Positions 37,823-48,434 of a stretch of 64,000 bases of DNA are shown piece by piece; the first letter of the stretch is position 1; each line of letters begins with the position of its first letter. Location of the stretch: contig NZ_CP126742.1 in the NCBI RefSeq assembly GCF_030246945.1, positions 2,294,001 through 2,358,000 of the forward strand, written 5' to 3'. The notes under the pieces were generated by a model. The model was not told the origin of the DNA, ran no database searches, and worked only from the letters and a program-made list of their open reading frames with translations. The translations under genes and the position numbers were made by a program. This DNA is from Microbacterium sp. zg-Y1090. GTDB taxonomy: Bacteria; Actinomycetota; Actinomycetes; Actinomycetales; Microbacteriaceae.

Positions 37823-37897
37823 CGGGCGCACACGCCCACAACCCGCGCACCGCTGCGGCCGTCCCCTGCAGGAGCCGGCCGGCCGGCGCACCGCGCG

Positions 37898-37932
37898 CAC
37901 CGCGTGCACAACGTCGTCGATCCGGCGTCGAG
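37898..37932. repeat. 35-bp repeat, copy 2
   Basis: Perfect direct copy of 37725-37759, 173 bases apart. A weaker inverted form (GCGACGCTGTGCACG) lies at 37976-37990. Confidence 0.9.
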
Positions 37933-38057
37933 GACGCCCGGAGGGGCCAGTTCCCCCCGTCCTGCGCGTCATTCCGCGACGCTGTGCACGTGGCTGCGCA
38001 CGCGGCCGTGGCCGCCCCGCGCGGACCGGGCGGCCTGCACCAGCCGGCCGACCCCGG

Positions 38058-38930
38058 TCAGGGCGAGACGAAGAAGATCGCGTCGAGCATCCCCGGATTG
38101 TGGGCGTGCACCAGCACCGCGAACACCACCGCGTCGAACAGCAGGTGCACCGTCACGACGTACGCGAGCGAGCGCGTGCGCAGGAAGATGTAGCCCTGCA
38201 GCAGCGCGAACGGGATCGTCAGCGCCGGCCCCCACTCGCGGTAGCCCAGCTCCCACAGGAACGACACGAACACGATCGCCTGCAGCAGGTTGGCCGACAG
38301 GTCGGCGAAGTGCCGACGCAGCAGCGCGAACACGGTGCAGATGAAGAACAGCTCGTCCCAGATGCCGACGGCGCCGACGCCGACGAACAGGCGCGCGATG
38401 AGGTCGGGGGTGTCCACCACCGGCCAGTTCATGTAGACGCCCGACGTGATGAAGTAGAACGGCAGGATCAGCCACCCGAGCACCAGCACGAGCACCAGCC
38501 ACACCCACTGGAAGGTGGTCCACCGCCCTCCCCCGTGCCACGGGAAGGAGATCGCCCGGTCGCGATACACCCAGCGGGAGATCACGTACGGCACCACGAC
38601 GGCGCCGCCCAGAGCGAGCGTGAAGCGCACCATCGCGGCGTTGTCGAGCTCGGCCTTGAGGTCGATGAGACTCACGACGACCATGCCGGCGGCGATGAGG
38701 GACAGGTCGCGCACGAGGCTGGGCGGACGGGTGTCGGATGCCGCGCGCGCGGCATCGCGCCCACCCCGCCGTTCCACCAGAACGGCGGCGACGAGCCCCG
38801 CGATCAGCAGCCCCCAGCCGAGCAGCGGCTGCAGCAGCACGAAGAACGCCGGCGCGGCCAGACACACCAGCAGAGCCGGCACCGTCGCCAGCGACACGAG
38901 CGGCCGAGCCGCCGGGACGACCGTCTTCAC
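38058..38930 (-). CDS. CPBP-like membrane protein (possible intramembrane protease)
   Basis: 290 residues, GTG start overlapping the trmB stop (GTGA). About eight hydrophobic segments. The C-terminal part has the CPBP/Abi layout: WDELFFICTVFALLRR (motif 1, normally EExxxR, here DE), FVSFLWELG (motif 2) and HLLFDAVVF (motif 3, H-x-x-x-D). The acidic pair and His residues partly fit metal binding; some members have lost activity. Its translational coupling to trmB is unexplained. Confidence 0.7.
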   Translation of the reverse strand: MKTVVPAARPLVSLATVPALLVCLAAPAFFVLLQPLLGWGLLIAGLVAAVLVERRGGRDAARAASDTRPPSLVRDLSLIAAGMVVVSLIDLKAELDNAAMVRFTLALGGAVVVPYVISRWVYRDRAISFPWHGGGRWTTFQWVWLVLVLVLGWLILPFYFITSGVYMNWPVVDTPDLIARLFVGVGAVGIWDELFFICTVFALLRRHFADLSANLLQAIVFVSFLWELGYREWGPALTIPFALLQGYIFLRTRSLAYVVTVHLLFDAVVFAVLVHAHNPGMLDAIFFVSP

Positions 38931-39697
38931 GAGCGCGCCTTGCGCCGGTACGACAGGTCGCGGATGGCGCGGCCCTTCGCGGCGCCCTTGCGCTCGAAGG
39001 CGGTGACGACCCGTCCGGGGTAGCGCGGCGCCCAGTCGCCATCGAAGGCGGGCTCGAAGTCGGCGGCATCCGCCATGACGTCGCGCATCTGGAGGGCGTA
39101 GTCCTCCCAGTCGGTGGCCAGGCGCAGCACGCCGCCGTCGCGGAGCACGCGCGCGGCGAGCGCGGGGAAGGGCGGGGCGATCAATCGGCGCTTGGTGTGC
39201 TTGTGCTTGTGCCACGGGTCGGGGAAGAACACCCACAGCTCATCCACCGACGCTTCCGGCAGCAAGTGCTCGAGCACCTCGGGCGCGTTGGCCTCGACGA
39301 CACGCAGGTTGCGCACGCCGGCACGCTCGGCGTCGAGCATGGTGCGGGCCAGGCCCGCCTTGAAGACCTCGACGGCGATGAAGTCGCCGTCCGGTCGGGC
39401 GGCGGCGGCGTGCACGATGGCGTGACCCTGGCCTGATCCGATCTCGACGACGAGAGGCGCGGCGCGGCCGAAGACGGATGCCGGGTCGATCTCCGAGCCC
39501 GCACGCACGCTGGTCGTCGCGCCGTCGCGCTCGAGCGGCAGGGCGTAGAACGGGGCGAGATCGCTCCAGGCACGCTCCTGCGCCTCGGTCATGCGGCCGC
39601 TGCGACGCACGAACGAGACCGTGCGCTTGCGGAACGGGGCGTCGGGGGCATCGTCGGCGGGGACGGTCGGGTCCGCGTCGGGCTCAGGATCCGGCAT
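38927..39697 (-). CDS. trmB: tRNA (guanine-N7-)-methyltransferase
   Basis: 256 residues. The S-adenosylmethionine loop is EIGSGQGHAI, and the family signature FFPDPWHKHKHTKRRL binds the tRNA and guanine. An acidic Pro/Asp-rich N-terminus of 25 residues precedes the domain, unusual in E. coli but seen in actinobacteria. It methylates G46 in the variable loop of many tRNAs. TAGCCT lies six bases before the ATG with no ribosome site, so the transcript is likely leaderless. Confidence 0.95.
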   Translation of the reverse strand: MPDPEPDADPTVPADDAPDAPFRKRTVSFVRRSGRMTEAQERAWSDLAPFYALPLERDGATTSVRAGSEIDPASVFGRAAPLVVEIGSGQGHAIVHAAAARPDGDFIAVEVFKAGLARTMLDAERAGVRNLRVVEANAPEVLEHLLPEASVDELWVFFPDPWHKHKHTKRRLIAPPFPALAARVLRDGGVLRLATDWEDYALQMRDVMADAADFEPAFDGDWAPRYPGRVVTAFERKGAAKGRAIRDLSYRRKARS

Positions 39698-39738
39698 GCT
39701 CCCAGGCTACCGGGGGCGGCGAGCGCATCGCCCGGCGC

Positions 39739-40575
39739 TCAGCCCTCTTCGGTGACGAAGTCGATCAGCTGCTCCACCCGCCCCAGCAGCGCCGGGTCGA
39801 GGTCGCGGAAGGTGTGGACGCTCCCGAGGATGCGCTGCCAGGCCCTCGCGATGTCGGCCTGCTCCTCGGCCGGCCACCCCAGCGCGCGGCAGACGCCCGT
39901 CTTCCAGTCGATCCCGCGGGGCACGGTCGGCCAGGCGGGGATGCCGACGGCTCGCGGTGTCACGCACTCCCAGACGTCCACGTGCGGGTGACCGACGACC
40001 ATCACGTGCGCGCCGTGGGGGCCGCGGGCGACGGCATCCGCGATGCGCTGCTCCTTCGATCCCGGCACGAGGTGGTCCACGAGCACCCCGTAGCGGCGCT
40101 GCGGGCCGGGAGGCTCGTCGCGCAGGGTCTGCTCGAGCAGGTCGATGCCCTCGAGGTACTCCACGACGACACCCTCGACCCGCAGGTCGGCGCCCCACAC
40201 CTTCTCGACGAGCTCCGCGTCGTGACGCCCCTCGACGAGGATGCGGCTGGCCCGCGCCACCCGGGCGCGCTGTTCGGGCGCGGCGAAAGATCCGGATGCC
40301 GTGCGCGTGCGGGGCTTCGGGCCAGCGGTGGGCGCCGTCAGGCGCACGGGGTCGCCGTCGATGAGGAAGCCGCCGCCGAGCGGGAACTGCCGACGGCGCC
40401 CCACCCGATCCTCCAGCTCCACCAGGCCCGACTGCACGCCGGTGACCGCCCCACAGAATCCATCGCCGGCCACCTCGACCACCAGGCCGCGGTTCGCGGG
40501 CACTTGGGGGATCTCGCGCTTCCCCACGGTGCGCCACCCGGGTGCCAGCACGTCGCCGCCGTATCGATCGTCCAT
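39739..40575 (-). CDS. DUF3097 protein with TOPRIM-like motif
   Basis: 278 residues from the ATG at 40575 with GGAGG four bases upstream. The N-terminal 90 residues are beta-rich; then ILVEGRHDAELVEKVWG resembles a TOPRIM acidic motif (E-G-x-x-D), and YGVLVDHLVPGSKEQRIA resembles the second conserved D-x-D-type block. This pattern fits small actinobacterial DUF3097 proteins. Metal-dependent nucleic-acid cleavage or binding is inferred, not shown. Function unknown. Confidence 0.8.
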   Translation of the reverse strand: MDDRYGGDVLAPGWRTVGKREIPQVPANRGLVVEVAGDGFCGAVTGVQSGLVELEDRVGRRRQFPLGGGFLIDGDPVRLTAPTAGPKPRTRTASGSFAAPEQRARVARASRILVEGRHDAELVEKVWGADLRVEGVVVEYLEGIDLLEQTLRDEPPGPQRRYGVLVDHLVPGSKEQRIADAVARGPHGAHVMVVGHPHVDVWECVTPRAVGIPAWPTVPRGIDWKTGVCRALGWPAEEQADIARAWQRILGSVHTFRDLDPALLGRVEQLIDFVTEEG

Positions 40576-40753
40576 GTCTCCTCCGGGGGCACGAGCGTAC
40601 CCGCGGGCGGCGACACGTCCGCGCCGACCCGCCGCACCGGCCGCCGGTCGGGGATTCTCATCGCGACCTCCCAGCAGCCGGACTACAGCGCGGCCGCGGG
40701 CGGGTGAATAGACTCGCCCTGAGGCGCTGTGAGGGGCCTCAGAAGGGGACACG

Positions 40754-42760
<2,007 letters not shown>

Positions 42761-42831
42761 CCCCCTGGCCCGGCCGCCGGCGCGCGGCATCCACCGTTCA
42801 GTCCACATCACTTCGACAGGAAGGCACATCC

Positions 42832-43572
42832 ATGGCAAAGCAGTCCATCTTCGGTCGCATCTCGACCCTCATGAAGGCGAACATCAACGCGCTCCTCGAC
42901 TCGGCCGAGGACCCGCAGAAGATGCTCGACCAGCTCGTGCGCGACTACACCAACTCCATCGCCGACGCCGAGTCGGCCATCGCCGAGACGATCGGCAACC
43001 TGCGCCTGCTCGAGCGCGACCACCAGGAGGACGTGCAGGCGGCCGCGGAATGGGGCAACAAGGCCCTCGCCGCCAGCCGCAAGGCCGACGAGCTGCGCAC
43101 CGCCGGCAACACCGCCGACGCGGACAAGTTCGACAACCTGGCCAAGATCGCCCTTCAGCGTCAGATCAGCGAGGAGAACGAGGCCCGCGCGATCGCGCCG
43201 ACCATCGCCACGCAGAGCGAGGTCGTCGAGAAGCTGAAGGACGGCCTCAACGGCATGAAGCAGAAGCTGGAGCAGCTGAAGTCGAAGCGCTCCGAGCTGC
43301 TGGCCCGTGCGAAGACCGCCGAGGCGCAGAACAAGGTGCACGACGCCGTGCGGTCGATCGACGTGCTCGACCCCACCAGCGAACTCGGCCGCTTCGAGGA
43401 CAAGGTGCGCCGCCAGGAGGCCCTCGCAGCCGGCAAGCAGGAGCTCGCGGCGTCCACCCTCGACGCGCAGTTCAATCAGCTCGAGGACGTCGGCGAGCTC
43501 ACCGAGGTCGAGGCGCGACTGGCTGCGCTGAAGTCCGGCGCCCCGGCGAAGGCGATCGACTCCGGCGCCTGA
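42832..43572 (+). CDS. PspA/IM30 family protein
   Basis: 246 residues. The N-terminal amphipathic helix region (FGRISTLMKANINALLDSAEDP) and the DYTNSIADAESAIAETIG coiled coil match PspA/IM30, which assembles on the inner membrane face and limits proton leak under stress. The remainder is coiled coil, ending in a short disordered tail. GGAAGG precedes the ATG. It follows the TPM-domain gene and is terminated by the hairpin at 43589-43624. Confidence 0.93.
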   Translation: MAKQSIFGRISTLMKANINALLDSAEDPQKMLDQLVRDYTNSIADAESAIAETIGNLRLLERDHQEDVQAAAEWGNKALAASRKADELRTAGNTADADKFDNLAKIALQRQISEENEARAIAPTIATQSEVVEKLKDGLNGMKQKLEQLKSKRSELLARAKTAEAQNKVHDAVRSIDVLDPTSELGRFEDKVRRQEALAAGKQELAASTLDAQFNQLEDVGELTEVEARLAALKSGAPAKAIDSGA

Positions 43573-43588
43573 GCCGCACCGCACGACG

Positions 43589-43624
43589 CTCCGGGCGCCG
43601 CTCCTTCCGGGGCGGCGCCCGGAG
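43589..43624 (+). terminator. Terminator after the PspA-like gene
   Basis: A perfect 13-bp stem CTCCGGGCGCCGC with its complement, loop of ten bases, 17 bases after the stop. The tail is TCGTCT rather than a T-run. Confidence 0.75.
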
Positions 43625-43707
43625 TCGTCTCCGGCGCCGCGCGCGGCCGGCGATTTCCCACGGCGCGGACGCACGCCGCACCTCCTGCGACAGGGAAGGA
43701 TGGTGTC

Positions 43708-44523
43708 ATGACCCGGTTCATCGTCGTACCGCAATGGCAGGGCTCACCGTCTGCGCGCGCCATGCTCCTCGTCGATGGCGCGGAGGTGATCGCCGGCGAC
43801 CTGCCGCGATCCGCCTGCACCCGCATCGACATCCCGCTCGAGGCCGGCGAGTCGCTCGGCACGGGCGTGCACCGGCTGAGCGCCCTGGCACGGATCCAGG
43901 CGCTGGTGACCGAAGCGCTCGCCCCTCTCGCCGAGCCCGCCGTGGTCGTCGGCGGCGACTGCGCCGTGGCCGTTCCCGCCATCGGACACGCGGCTCAGCG
44001 GCACCCGAACCTCGCGGTGGTCTGGCTCGACGCCCACCCGGATCTGCATGATCCGGCGTCCTCCCCGTCCGGAGCCTACGCGGGGATGGCACTGCGGGCG
44101 GTGCTCGGCGACGGCGAGCGCGCGCTGCCGGCCGGCGCGGTGCCGGCGGAGCGCGTCGTGCTGGCGGGGGCGCGCGAGGTGGATGCCGCAGAAGCCGCGT
44201 ACCTGGAGGCATCCCCGCTCACCGTTCTCGCCGCCGACGCCCTCGCCGACCCCGATGCGCTGGCCGACGCGGTCGCCGCCACCGGGGCCGACGCCGTCTA
44301 CGTGCACGTCGATCTGGACGTCCTGGATCCGGCAGCCATCATCGGGGTGAGCTCCGCCGTGCCGTTCGGTGTCGAGGTGCCGCAGCTGGTCGCCTCCCTC
44401 GCACGGCTGCGCAACCGGATCCCGCTGGTCGGCGCGTCGCTGGCCGGGTTCGCCCCGGTGACCCCGGCGGCCGCCGTCGACGACATGGGCGCGATCCTCC
44501 GGGTGATCGGCGCGCTCGCGTGA
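43708..44523 (+). CDS. Arginase-fold (ureohydrolase) protein with a Cys in place of a metal His
   Basis: 271 residues, arginase/agmatinase fold. Metal-binding blocks are visible: WLDAHPDLHDP (D-A-H-x-D) and VHVDLDVLDP (D-x-D). The first block, usually GGDHS, reads GGDCA here, so one Mn-binding His is replaced by Cys. The enzyme may use a different metal, have altered specificity, or be a non-canonical hydrolase. AGGA lies before the ATG. It overlaps the next gene by four bases (GTGA). Confidence 0.8.
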   Translation: MTRFIVVPQWQGSPSARAMLLVDGAEVIAGDLPRSACTRIDIPLEAGESLGTGVHRLSALARIQALVTEALAPLAEPAVVVGGDCAVAVPAIGHAAQRHPNLAVVWLDAHPDLHDPASSPSGAYAGMALRAVLGDGERALPAGAVPAERVVLAGAREVDAAEAAYLEASPLTVLAADALADPDALADAVAATGADAVYVHVDLDVLDPAAIIGVSSAVPFGVEVPQLVASLARLRNRIPLVGASLAGFAPVTPAAAVDDMGAILRVIGALA

Positions 44524-44975
44524 GTCCTCTCACCCCTCCCCCTGCCGGGTGGCGGGAGCGGGCCGACCGGGCCGTGGCCCGCGGTCGCCGCGCGGACCGC
44601 ATGATCCCCGCCGTGCTGCTGGACTCCCCGCTCAGCCGGGTCGGCTACCTCGCGGGGACGGCCTTCGGATTCGTGTGGGGGACGCTGTGGTCCACCGGAC
44701 CCATCGAACGCCGGGCGGGACTGTGGGTCTTCCGCGGGATGCCGTCGTGGACCTACGGGCGCGGCGGGGTGTGCGTGGGCGGCTGCTTCCTCACCGGAAC
44801 CGGTCGCGTCACGCCGCAACTGCTGGCCCATGAGGCGCGGCACAAGCGTCAGTGGCAGCGCTACGGAGCCCTCATGCCGGTGCTGTACCTGCTGGCGGGG
44901 CGCAACCCGCTGACGAACCGCTTCGAGATCGAGGCCGGCCTCGAAGACGGCCGCTACGTGCCGCGGGGGTCGTGA
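44520..44975 (+). CDS. Small protein with HExxH zinc-metallopeptidase-like motif
   Basis: 151 residues, GTG start overlapping the arginase-fold stop. QLLAHEARHKRQWQRYG has an HExxH motif (HEARH), and a Glu about 40 residues later (FEIEAGLEDG) could be the third zinc ligand. No signal peptide; two hydrophobic stretches (residues 38-58 and 115-127) may associate with a membrane. No specific family is recognised. Fusion of context with the upstream gene suggests a joint role; unknown. Confidence 0.65.
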   Translation: MSPLTPPPAGWRERADRAVARGRRADRMIPAVLLDSPLSRVGYLAGTAFGFVWGTLWSTGPIERRAGLWVFRGMPSWTYGRGGVCVGGCFLTGTGRVTPQLLAHEARHKRQWQRYGALMPVLYLLAGRNPLTNRFEIEAGLEDGRYVPRGS

Positions 44976-45013
44976 CGCGCGACGCCACGGCGCCACGGCG
45001 CCACGGTCGACCG

Positions 45014-45475
45014 TCAGCGGGCGGTCGAGAGCCCGAAGCGCTCGGGGGTGCGGATGTCCTCGGCGGGCATGCCGAGGGTGCCGGTGAGGTGGTCGACGAT
45101 GTCGGCGGTGCCGAGGTAGCCGCCCAGGAGCATGACGCGGGTGCCGTGGCCGTCGGCGCACAGCATCTCGTCGGCCCAGGCGTTCACCGCGCGCGCGAGC
45201 GCCTGCCCGCGGGCGCAGCCCCGGCCGGTGCCCGGCTCACCCGAGCGGCGGGAGCGGTCGAGCCACGTCACCGTCATGCGCGGCGGCACGGCGAGGTCGG
45301 CCTGCCAGGACGCGTCGGGCACCTCGATGAAGACACGGCCCGTGGAGCACAGCGGCAGCGTGGCGATGAGCGCCTGCAGCTCGGCGAGCGCGTGCTCGTC
45401 GGCGGTCACCAGGTGCTGCACACGGGTGTGCTTGGCCGCGCGGCAGGCGGCGGCGCTGTGGGGTGCGGTGCTCAT
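45014..45475 (-). CDS. SIP-domain protein (siderophore-interacting C-terminal domain)
   Basis: 153 residues from the ATG at 45475 with GGAGG upstream. The pattern VFIEVPDASW, then MTVTWLDRSRRSGEPGTG and LARAVNAWADEM matches the C-terminal NAD(P)H-binding half of siderophore-interacting ferric reductases; the FAD-binding N-terminal domain is missing. Standalone SIP-domain proteins occur in actinobacteria. The iron-box-like site at 45498-45516 indicates control by an IdeR/DtxR repressor and so a role in iron handling. Confidence 0.78.
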   Translation of the reverse strand: MSTAPHSAAACRAAKHTRVQHLVTADEHALAELQALIATLPLCSTGRVFIEVPDASWQADLAVPPRMTVTWLDRSRRSGEPGTGRGCARGQALARAVNAWADEMLCADGHGTRVMLLGGYLGTADIVDHLTGTLGMPAEDIRTPERFGLSTAR

Positions 45476-45497
45476 GACGCCTCCACGATACACCGAC

Positions 45498-45516
45498 CAA
45501 GGGTTGCCTAACCTAT
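45498..45516 (-). promoter_or_regulatory. DtxR/IdeR iron-box candidate
   Basis: ATAGGTTAGGCAACCCTTG on the minus strand, matching 14 of 19 positions of the IdeR/DtxR consensus, including AGGTTAGGC. It lies 23-41 bases before the SIP-domain start. The right half is the weaker one. Confidence 0.6.
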
Positions 45517-46241
45517 GAAGGGCTGTGTACCAGCACCGACGTGAGTTCGGCGATCTCGTCGTCGCCCAAGCCGTGCGCGCGCAGGAACTCCACGGGCGCG
45601 CCGTAGCGCTCGCGCAGTCCGTCGAGCAGGGTGCGCATGGCGGCCGCGGGCGATTTCGTGGCCAGCTCCTCGAGGTGGCGGGACTGCGGATGCTGCGAGC
45701 GCAGGTACGCCAGCACCCGGGCGTTGCGCTGGGGAGGCAGCAGCGCCTCCGTGCGCGCGTAGTCGGCGACGACGGCATCCTCCGCCACTCCCGCGGCCGC
45801 GAGGGTCAGCGCCACCGTCACCCCGGTGCGGTCCTTGCCGACCGTGCAGTGCACGAGCACCGGCTGGTTCGCGAGCACCCCGCGCACGACCTCCACGACA
45901 CGGTCTGCCGCCTCGTCGAGCAGCGCACGGTAGAAGTCGTCGAGACACACGTCCTGCTCGAAGAACGAGGCGGCCGAGCCCGTGAACAGCGGAAGTCGCA
46001 GGGTCTCCAACCCCAGGCCGTCCACCAGCGAGGGCTCGAGGGCCACCTCGTCGTCGGCACGCAGGTCGATCACCCGCCGCAGGCCCAGTTCGCGCAGCGT
46101 CGCCCTCCCGCTGTCGTCGAGGCGGGCGAGGTTGCCCGAGCGGAAGAGCACGCCCGACCGGGTGACGCCGGCGCGCGCCGGCAGCCCTCCGACGTCACGG
46201 AAGTTCAGCGCCCCCGCGACGATGCGGTCGGCGGCCGTCAC
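45513..46241 (-). CDS. Tyrosine-protein phosphatase (Y_phosphatase3 type)
   Basis: 242 residues. The N-terminus FRDVGGLP and LFRSGNLARL are characteristic of the MptpB-like phosphatases, and the active-site loop is VHCTVGKDRTG (Cys nucleophile and Arg). It hydrolyses phosphotyrosine and sometimes phosphoinositides. The C-terminal end overlaps the iron-box region by a few bases. Its ATG overlaps the AhpD-like stop (46241/46238), so it is translated with it. Confidence 0.9.
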   Translation of the reverse strand: MTAADRIVAGALNFRDVGGLPARAGVTRSGVLFRSGNLARLDDSGRATLRELGLRRVIDLRADDEVALEPSLVDGLGLETLRLPLFTGSAASFFEQDVCLDDFYRALLDEAADRVVEVVRGVLANQPVLVHCTVGKDRTGVTVALTLAAAGVAEDAVVADYARTEALLPPQRNARVLAYLRSQHPQSRHLEELATKSPAAAMRTLLDGLRERYGAPVEFLRAHGLGDDEIAELTSVLVHSPS

Positions 46242-46714
46242 GCGTTCTCCCCGGCGCGGGGCTCCACCGGGTAGCGTCCGGCGATGGCCACGCGGTTGAA
46301 CGCGTTGATCGACACGAGGATCCAGCTGAGCGCGACATACTCCTGCTCCGAGAGGATGCCGCCGACGTGGTCGTACACCTCGTCGGAGACGCCCTCCTCA
46401 TGGATGTACACGTGCGCCTCGGTGAGCTCGAGCGCGGCACGCTCCCGCTCGGTGAACACCCCGGAGTCGCGCCACACCGGCAGCTGCGCCACCAGGTCGA
46501 CGTCCATTCCCGCTGCCACGGCGCGGTCCACGTGCACACGCACGCAGTAGGCGCACCCGTTGAGCTGCGACGCGTGGATCTGCACGAGTTCGCGCAGGCG
46601 GGCGTCGATGCCGGCGTCGTCGGCGAGCGACCCGACGGTCTTGGCGAGGCCTTCCAGCGCACGGTAGGCGCCGCGGGCGGAGCGGGACAGGTGCACACGC
46701 GGCTGATCGGTCAT
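46238..46714 (-). CDS. Carboxymuconolactone decarboxylase / AhpD-like protein
   Basis: 158 residues. The CAYCVRVH motif (C-x-x-C-x-x-x-H) is the AhpD thiol-peroxidase centre; SQLNGCAYC follows a helix typical of the family. AhpD-like proteins reduce peroxiredoxin partners or peroxide. TAGGGT lies six bases before the ATG with no ribosome site, so the operon with the phosphatase is probably leaderless. Confidence 0.88.
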   Translation of the reverse strand: MTDQPRVHLSRSARGAYRALEGLAKTVGSLADDAGIDARLRELVQIHASQLNGCAYCVRVHVDRAVAAGMDVDLVAQLPVWRDSGVFTERERAALELTEAHVYIHEEGVSDEVYDHVGGILSEQEYVALSWILVSINAFNRVAIAGRYPVEPRAGENA

Positions 46715-46720
46715 GGTCCG

Positions 46721-46726
46721 ACCCTA
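46721..46726 (-). promoter_or_regulatory. -10 box of leaderless AhpD-like gene
   Basis: TAGGGT on the minus strand, six bases before the ATG at 46714. Confidence 0.5.
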
Positions 46727-46925
46727 GCCGCCTGCTGCGGAGGGGCGCCTGCGGCGGTGTGGCGCGCGCAGGCATCTCTCGGCGGAGCGCGATTATCCTG
46801 GTCGCGCCGCGCATGGGCACCCGATGCGCGACCATGCCCAGCAGGACCATAGGCTGTTACGCGCACCAGCGTATGCGGGGGCCCGCCAGCACCGACGCCG
46901 CCCGCCCTGTGAAAGGACCTCTCCC

Positions 46926-48434
46926 ATGCTCCGCCGCAGCACCACCCTGGCCGCCGCCGTGCTCATGGCCGGCGCGCTCGCCCTCACCGCCTGCAGCGCG
47001 TCGCCGTCCCCGGCGCCGAGCACGAGCGCCGCCGCCGACCCGGATGCGTCGGTCGCGGTTCGCCTGGTCGCCGAGCCCGGCAACCTCGACATCCGCGAGA
47101 CCGCGGGAGCCGCCCTCGACCAGCTGCTCATCGACAATGTCTACCAGGGCCTCGTCTCGCGCACGCCCGAGCAGGACATCGTCCCGGCGCTCGCCAGCGA
47201 CTACGAGGTCTCCCCCGACGGCCTCACCTACACCTTCACGCTGCGGGAGGGCGTCGTCTTCCACGACGGCCAGCCGCTGACCCCGCAGGACGTCGTGTGG
47301 TCGCTCACCCAGGTGCGTGACACCCCGTCGTACCGCGACTCCGACCGTCTGGCGGGCGTCACCGGCATCGCAGTCGACGGCCAGGACATCGTCCTGACCC
47401 TCGCCGAACCCGACTCGAGCCTGCTGTGGAACCTCACCGGTCGCGCCGGACTCATCCTCAAGGAGGGTGACACGATCGACCGCAAGACGGCAGCCAACGG
47501 CACCGGTCCCTTCACCCTGTCGTCGTGGAAGCAGGGCGACAGCGTCACCCTGCAGCGATTCGAGCAGTACTGGGGCGACCCGGCGGGCGCCGCCGAGGTG
47601 GTCTTCGCCTACATCCCCGAGAACCAGGCGGCCCTCAACGCCGCTCTCGCCGGTGAAGTCGACGTGGTCACCGGTTTCGACGCGAACCTCGCCGAGCAGA
47701 TCGAGGCCAACGGCGACTTCACCGTCGAGGTGGGCGCCTCCACCGACAAGGGCACGCTCGCGATGAACGCGTCCGAGGGCCCGCTGGCCGACGTGCAGGT
47801 GCGTCAGGCCATCCGCCAGGCGATCGACCACGACGCGATCGTCGAGGCGATCGGTGCCGGGCAGACGCAGTACGGACCGATCCCCGAACTCGACCCCGGC
47901 TATGAGGACCTCTCCGACGTCGCACCGTTCGACCCCGACGCGGCCCGCGAGCTGCTGGAAGAGGCCGGTGCGGACGACCTCGAGCTGACCCTCACCATCC
48001 CCTCGTTCTACGGCACGACGGTGTCGCAGATCCTGGTCTCCAACCTGCACGACGTGGGGGTGACTTTGAAGGTGGATGCCGTGGAGTTCTCGTCCTGGCT
48101 CAACGACGTGTACATCAACAAGGACTTCGACCTGAGCTTCGTGCTGCACACCGAGGCGCGCGACTTCGAGAACTGGGCGAACCCGGACTACTACTTCGGC
48201 TATGACAACGCCGAGGTGCAGGAGCTGTTCGCGCAGTCCCTCGCCGCAACCGACGAAGCCGAAGCCGCGGAACTGCTGGCCGAGGCCGCCCGCATCGTGT
48301 CCGAGGACCACGTGGCCGACTGGCTGTACAACGGCGCATCGGTCGTCGCCGTCGGCGCTAGCATCTCGGGTATGCCCACGGTGAACGTCAACGAGCGCCT
48401 GAACCTCGCCGAGCTGACCAAGAGCGAGGGGTGA
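46926..48434 (+). CDS. ABC transporter substrate-binding lipoprotein (SBP_bac_5, peptide/nickel type)
   Basis: 502 residues. A signal peptide ends in the lipobox LTAC (Cys about 24), so it is membrane-tethered outside the cell. The SBP family 5 layout follows (VYQGLVSRTPEQDIVPALASD, then FTLREGVVFHDGQPLTPQDVVWSL). It binds peptides, nickel chelates or similar solutes; specificity is not evident. AAAGGA is the ribosome site. A TATCCT box at about 46795 could be the promoter of the five-gene operon. Overlaps the permease gene by four bases. Confidence 0.92.
   Translation: MLRRSTTLAAAVLMAGALALTACSASPSPAPSTSAAADPDASVAVRLVAEPGNLDIRETAGAALDQLLIDNVYQGLVSRTPEQDIVPALASDYEVSPDGLTYTFTLREGVVFHDGQPLTPQDVVWSLTQVRDTPSYRDSDRLAGVTGIAVDGQDIVLTLAEPDSSLLWNLTGRAGLILKEGDTIDRKTAANGTGPFTLSSWKQGDSVTLQRFEQYWGDPAGAAEVVFAYIPENQAALNAALAGEVDVVTGFDANLAEQIEANGDFTVEVGASTDKGTLAMNASEGPLADVQVRQAIRQAIDHDAIVEAIGAGQTQYGPIPELDPGYEDLSDVAPFDPDAARELLEEAGADDLELTLTIPSFYGTTVSQILVSNLHDVGVTLKVDAVEFSSWLNDVYINKDFDLSFVLHTEARDFENWANPDYYFGYDNAEVQELFAQSLAATDEAEAAELLAEAARIVSEDHVADWLYNGASVVAVGASISGMPTVNVNERLNLAELTKSEG

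Larger units (their letters stand above)
37673..38057. other. Intergenic region with repeat cluster, no gene
   Basis: 385 bases between gdx leader and the CPBP-like gene contain two perfect and two diverged copies of a GTGCAC-centred repeat and no convincing reading frame. The gdx promoter must lie in its left end. See the repeat entries. Confidence 0.6.

Noticed and set aside
46800-46925. Riboswitch or small RNA upstream of the ABC transporter operon
   Set aside because: The 120-base leader has a few short inverted repeats (GCGCATGGG, GATGCGC) but no recognised aptamer core.
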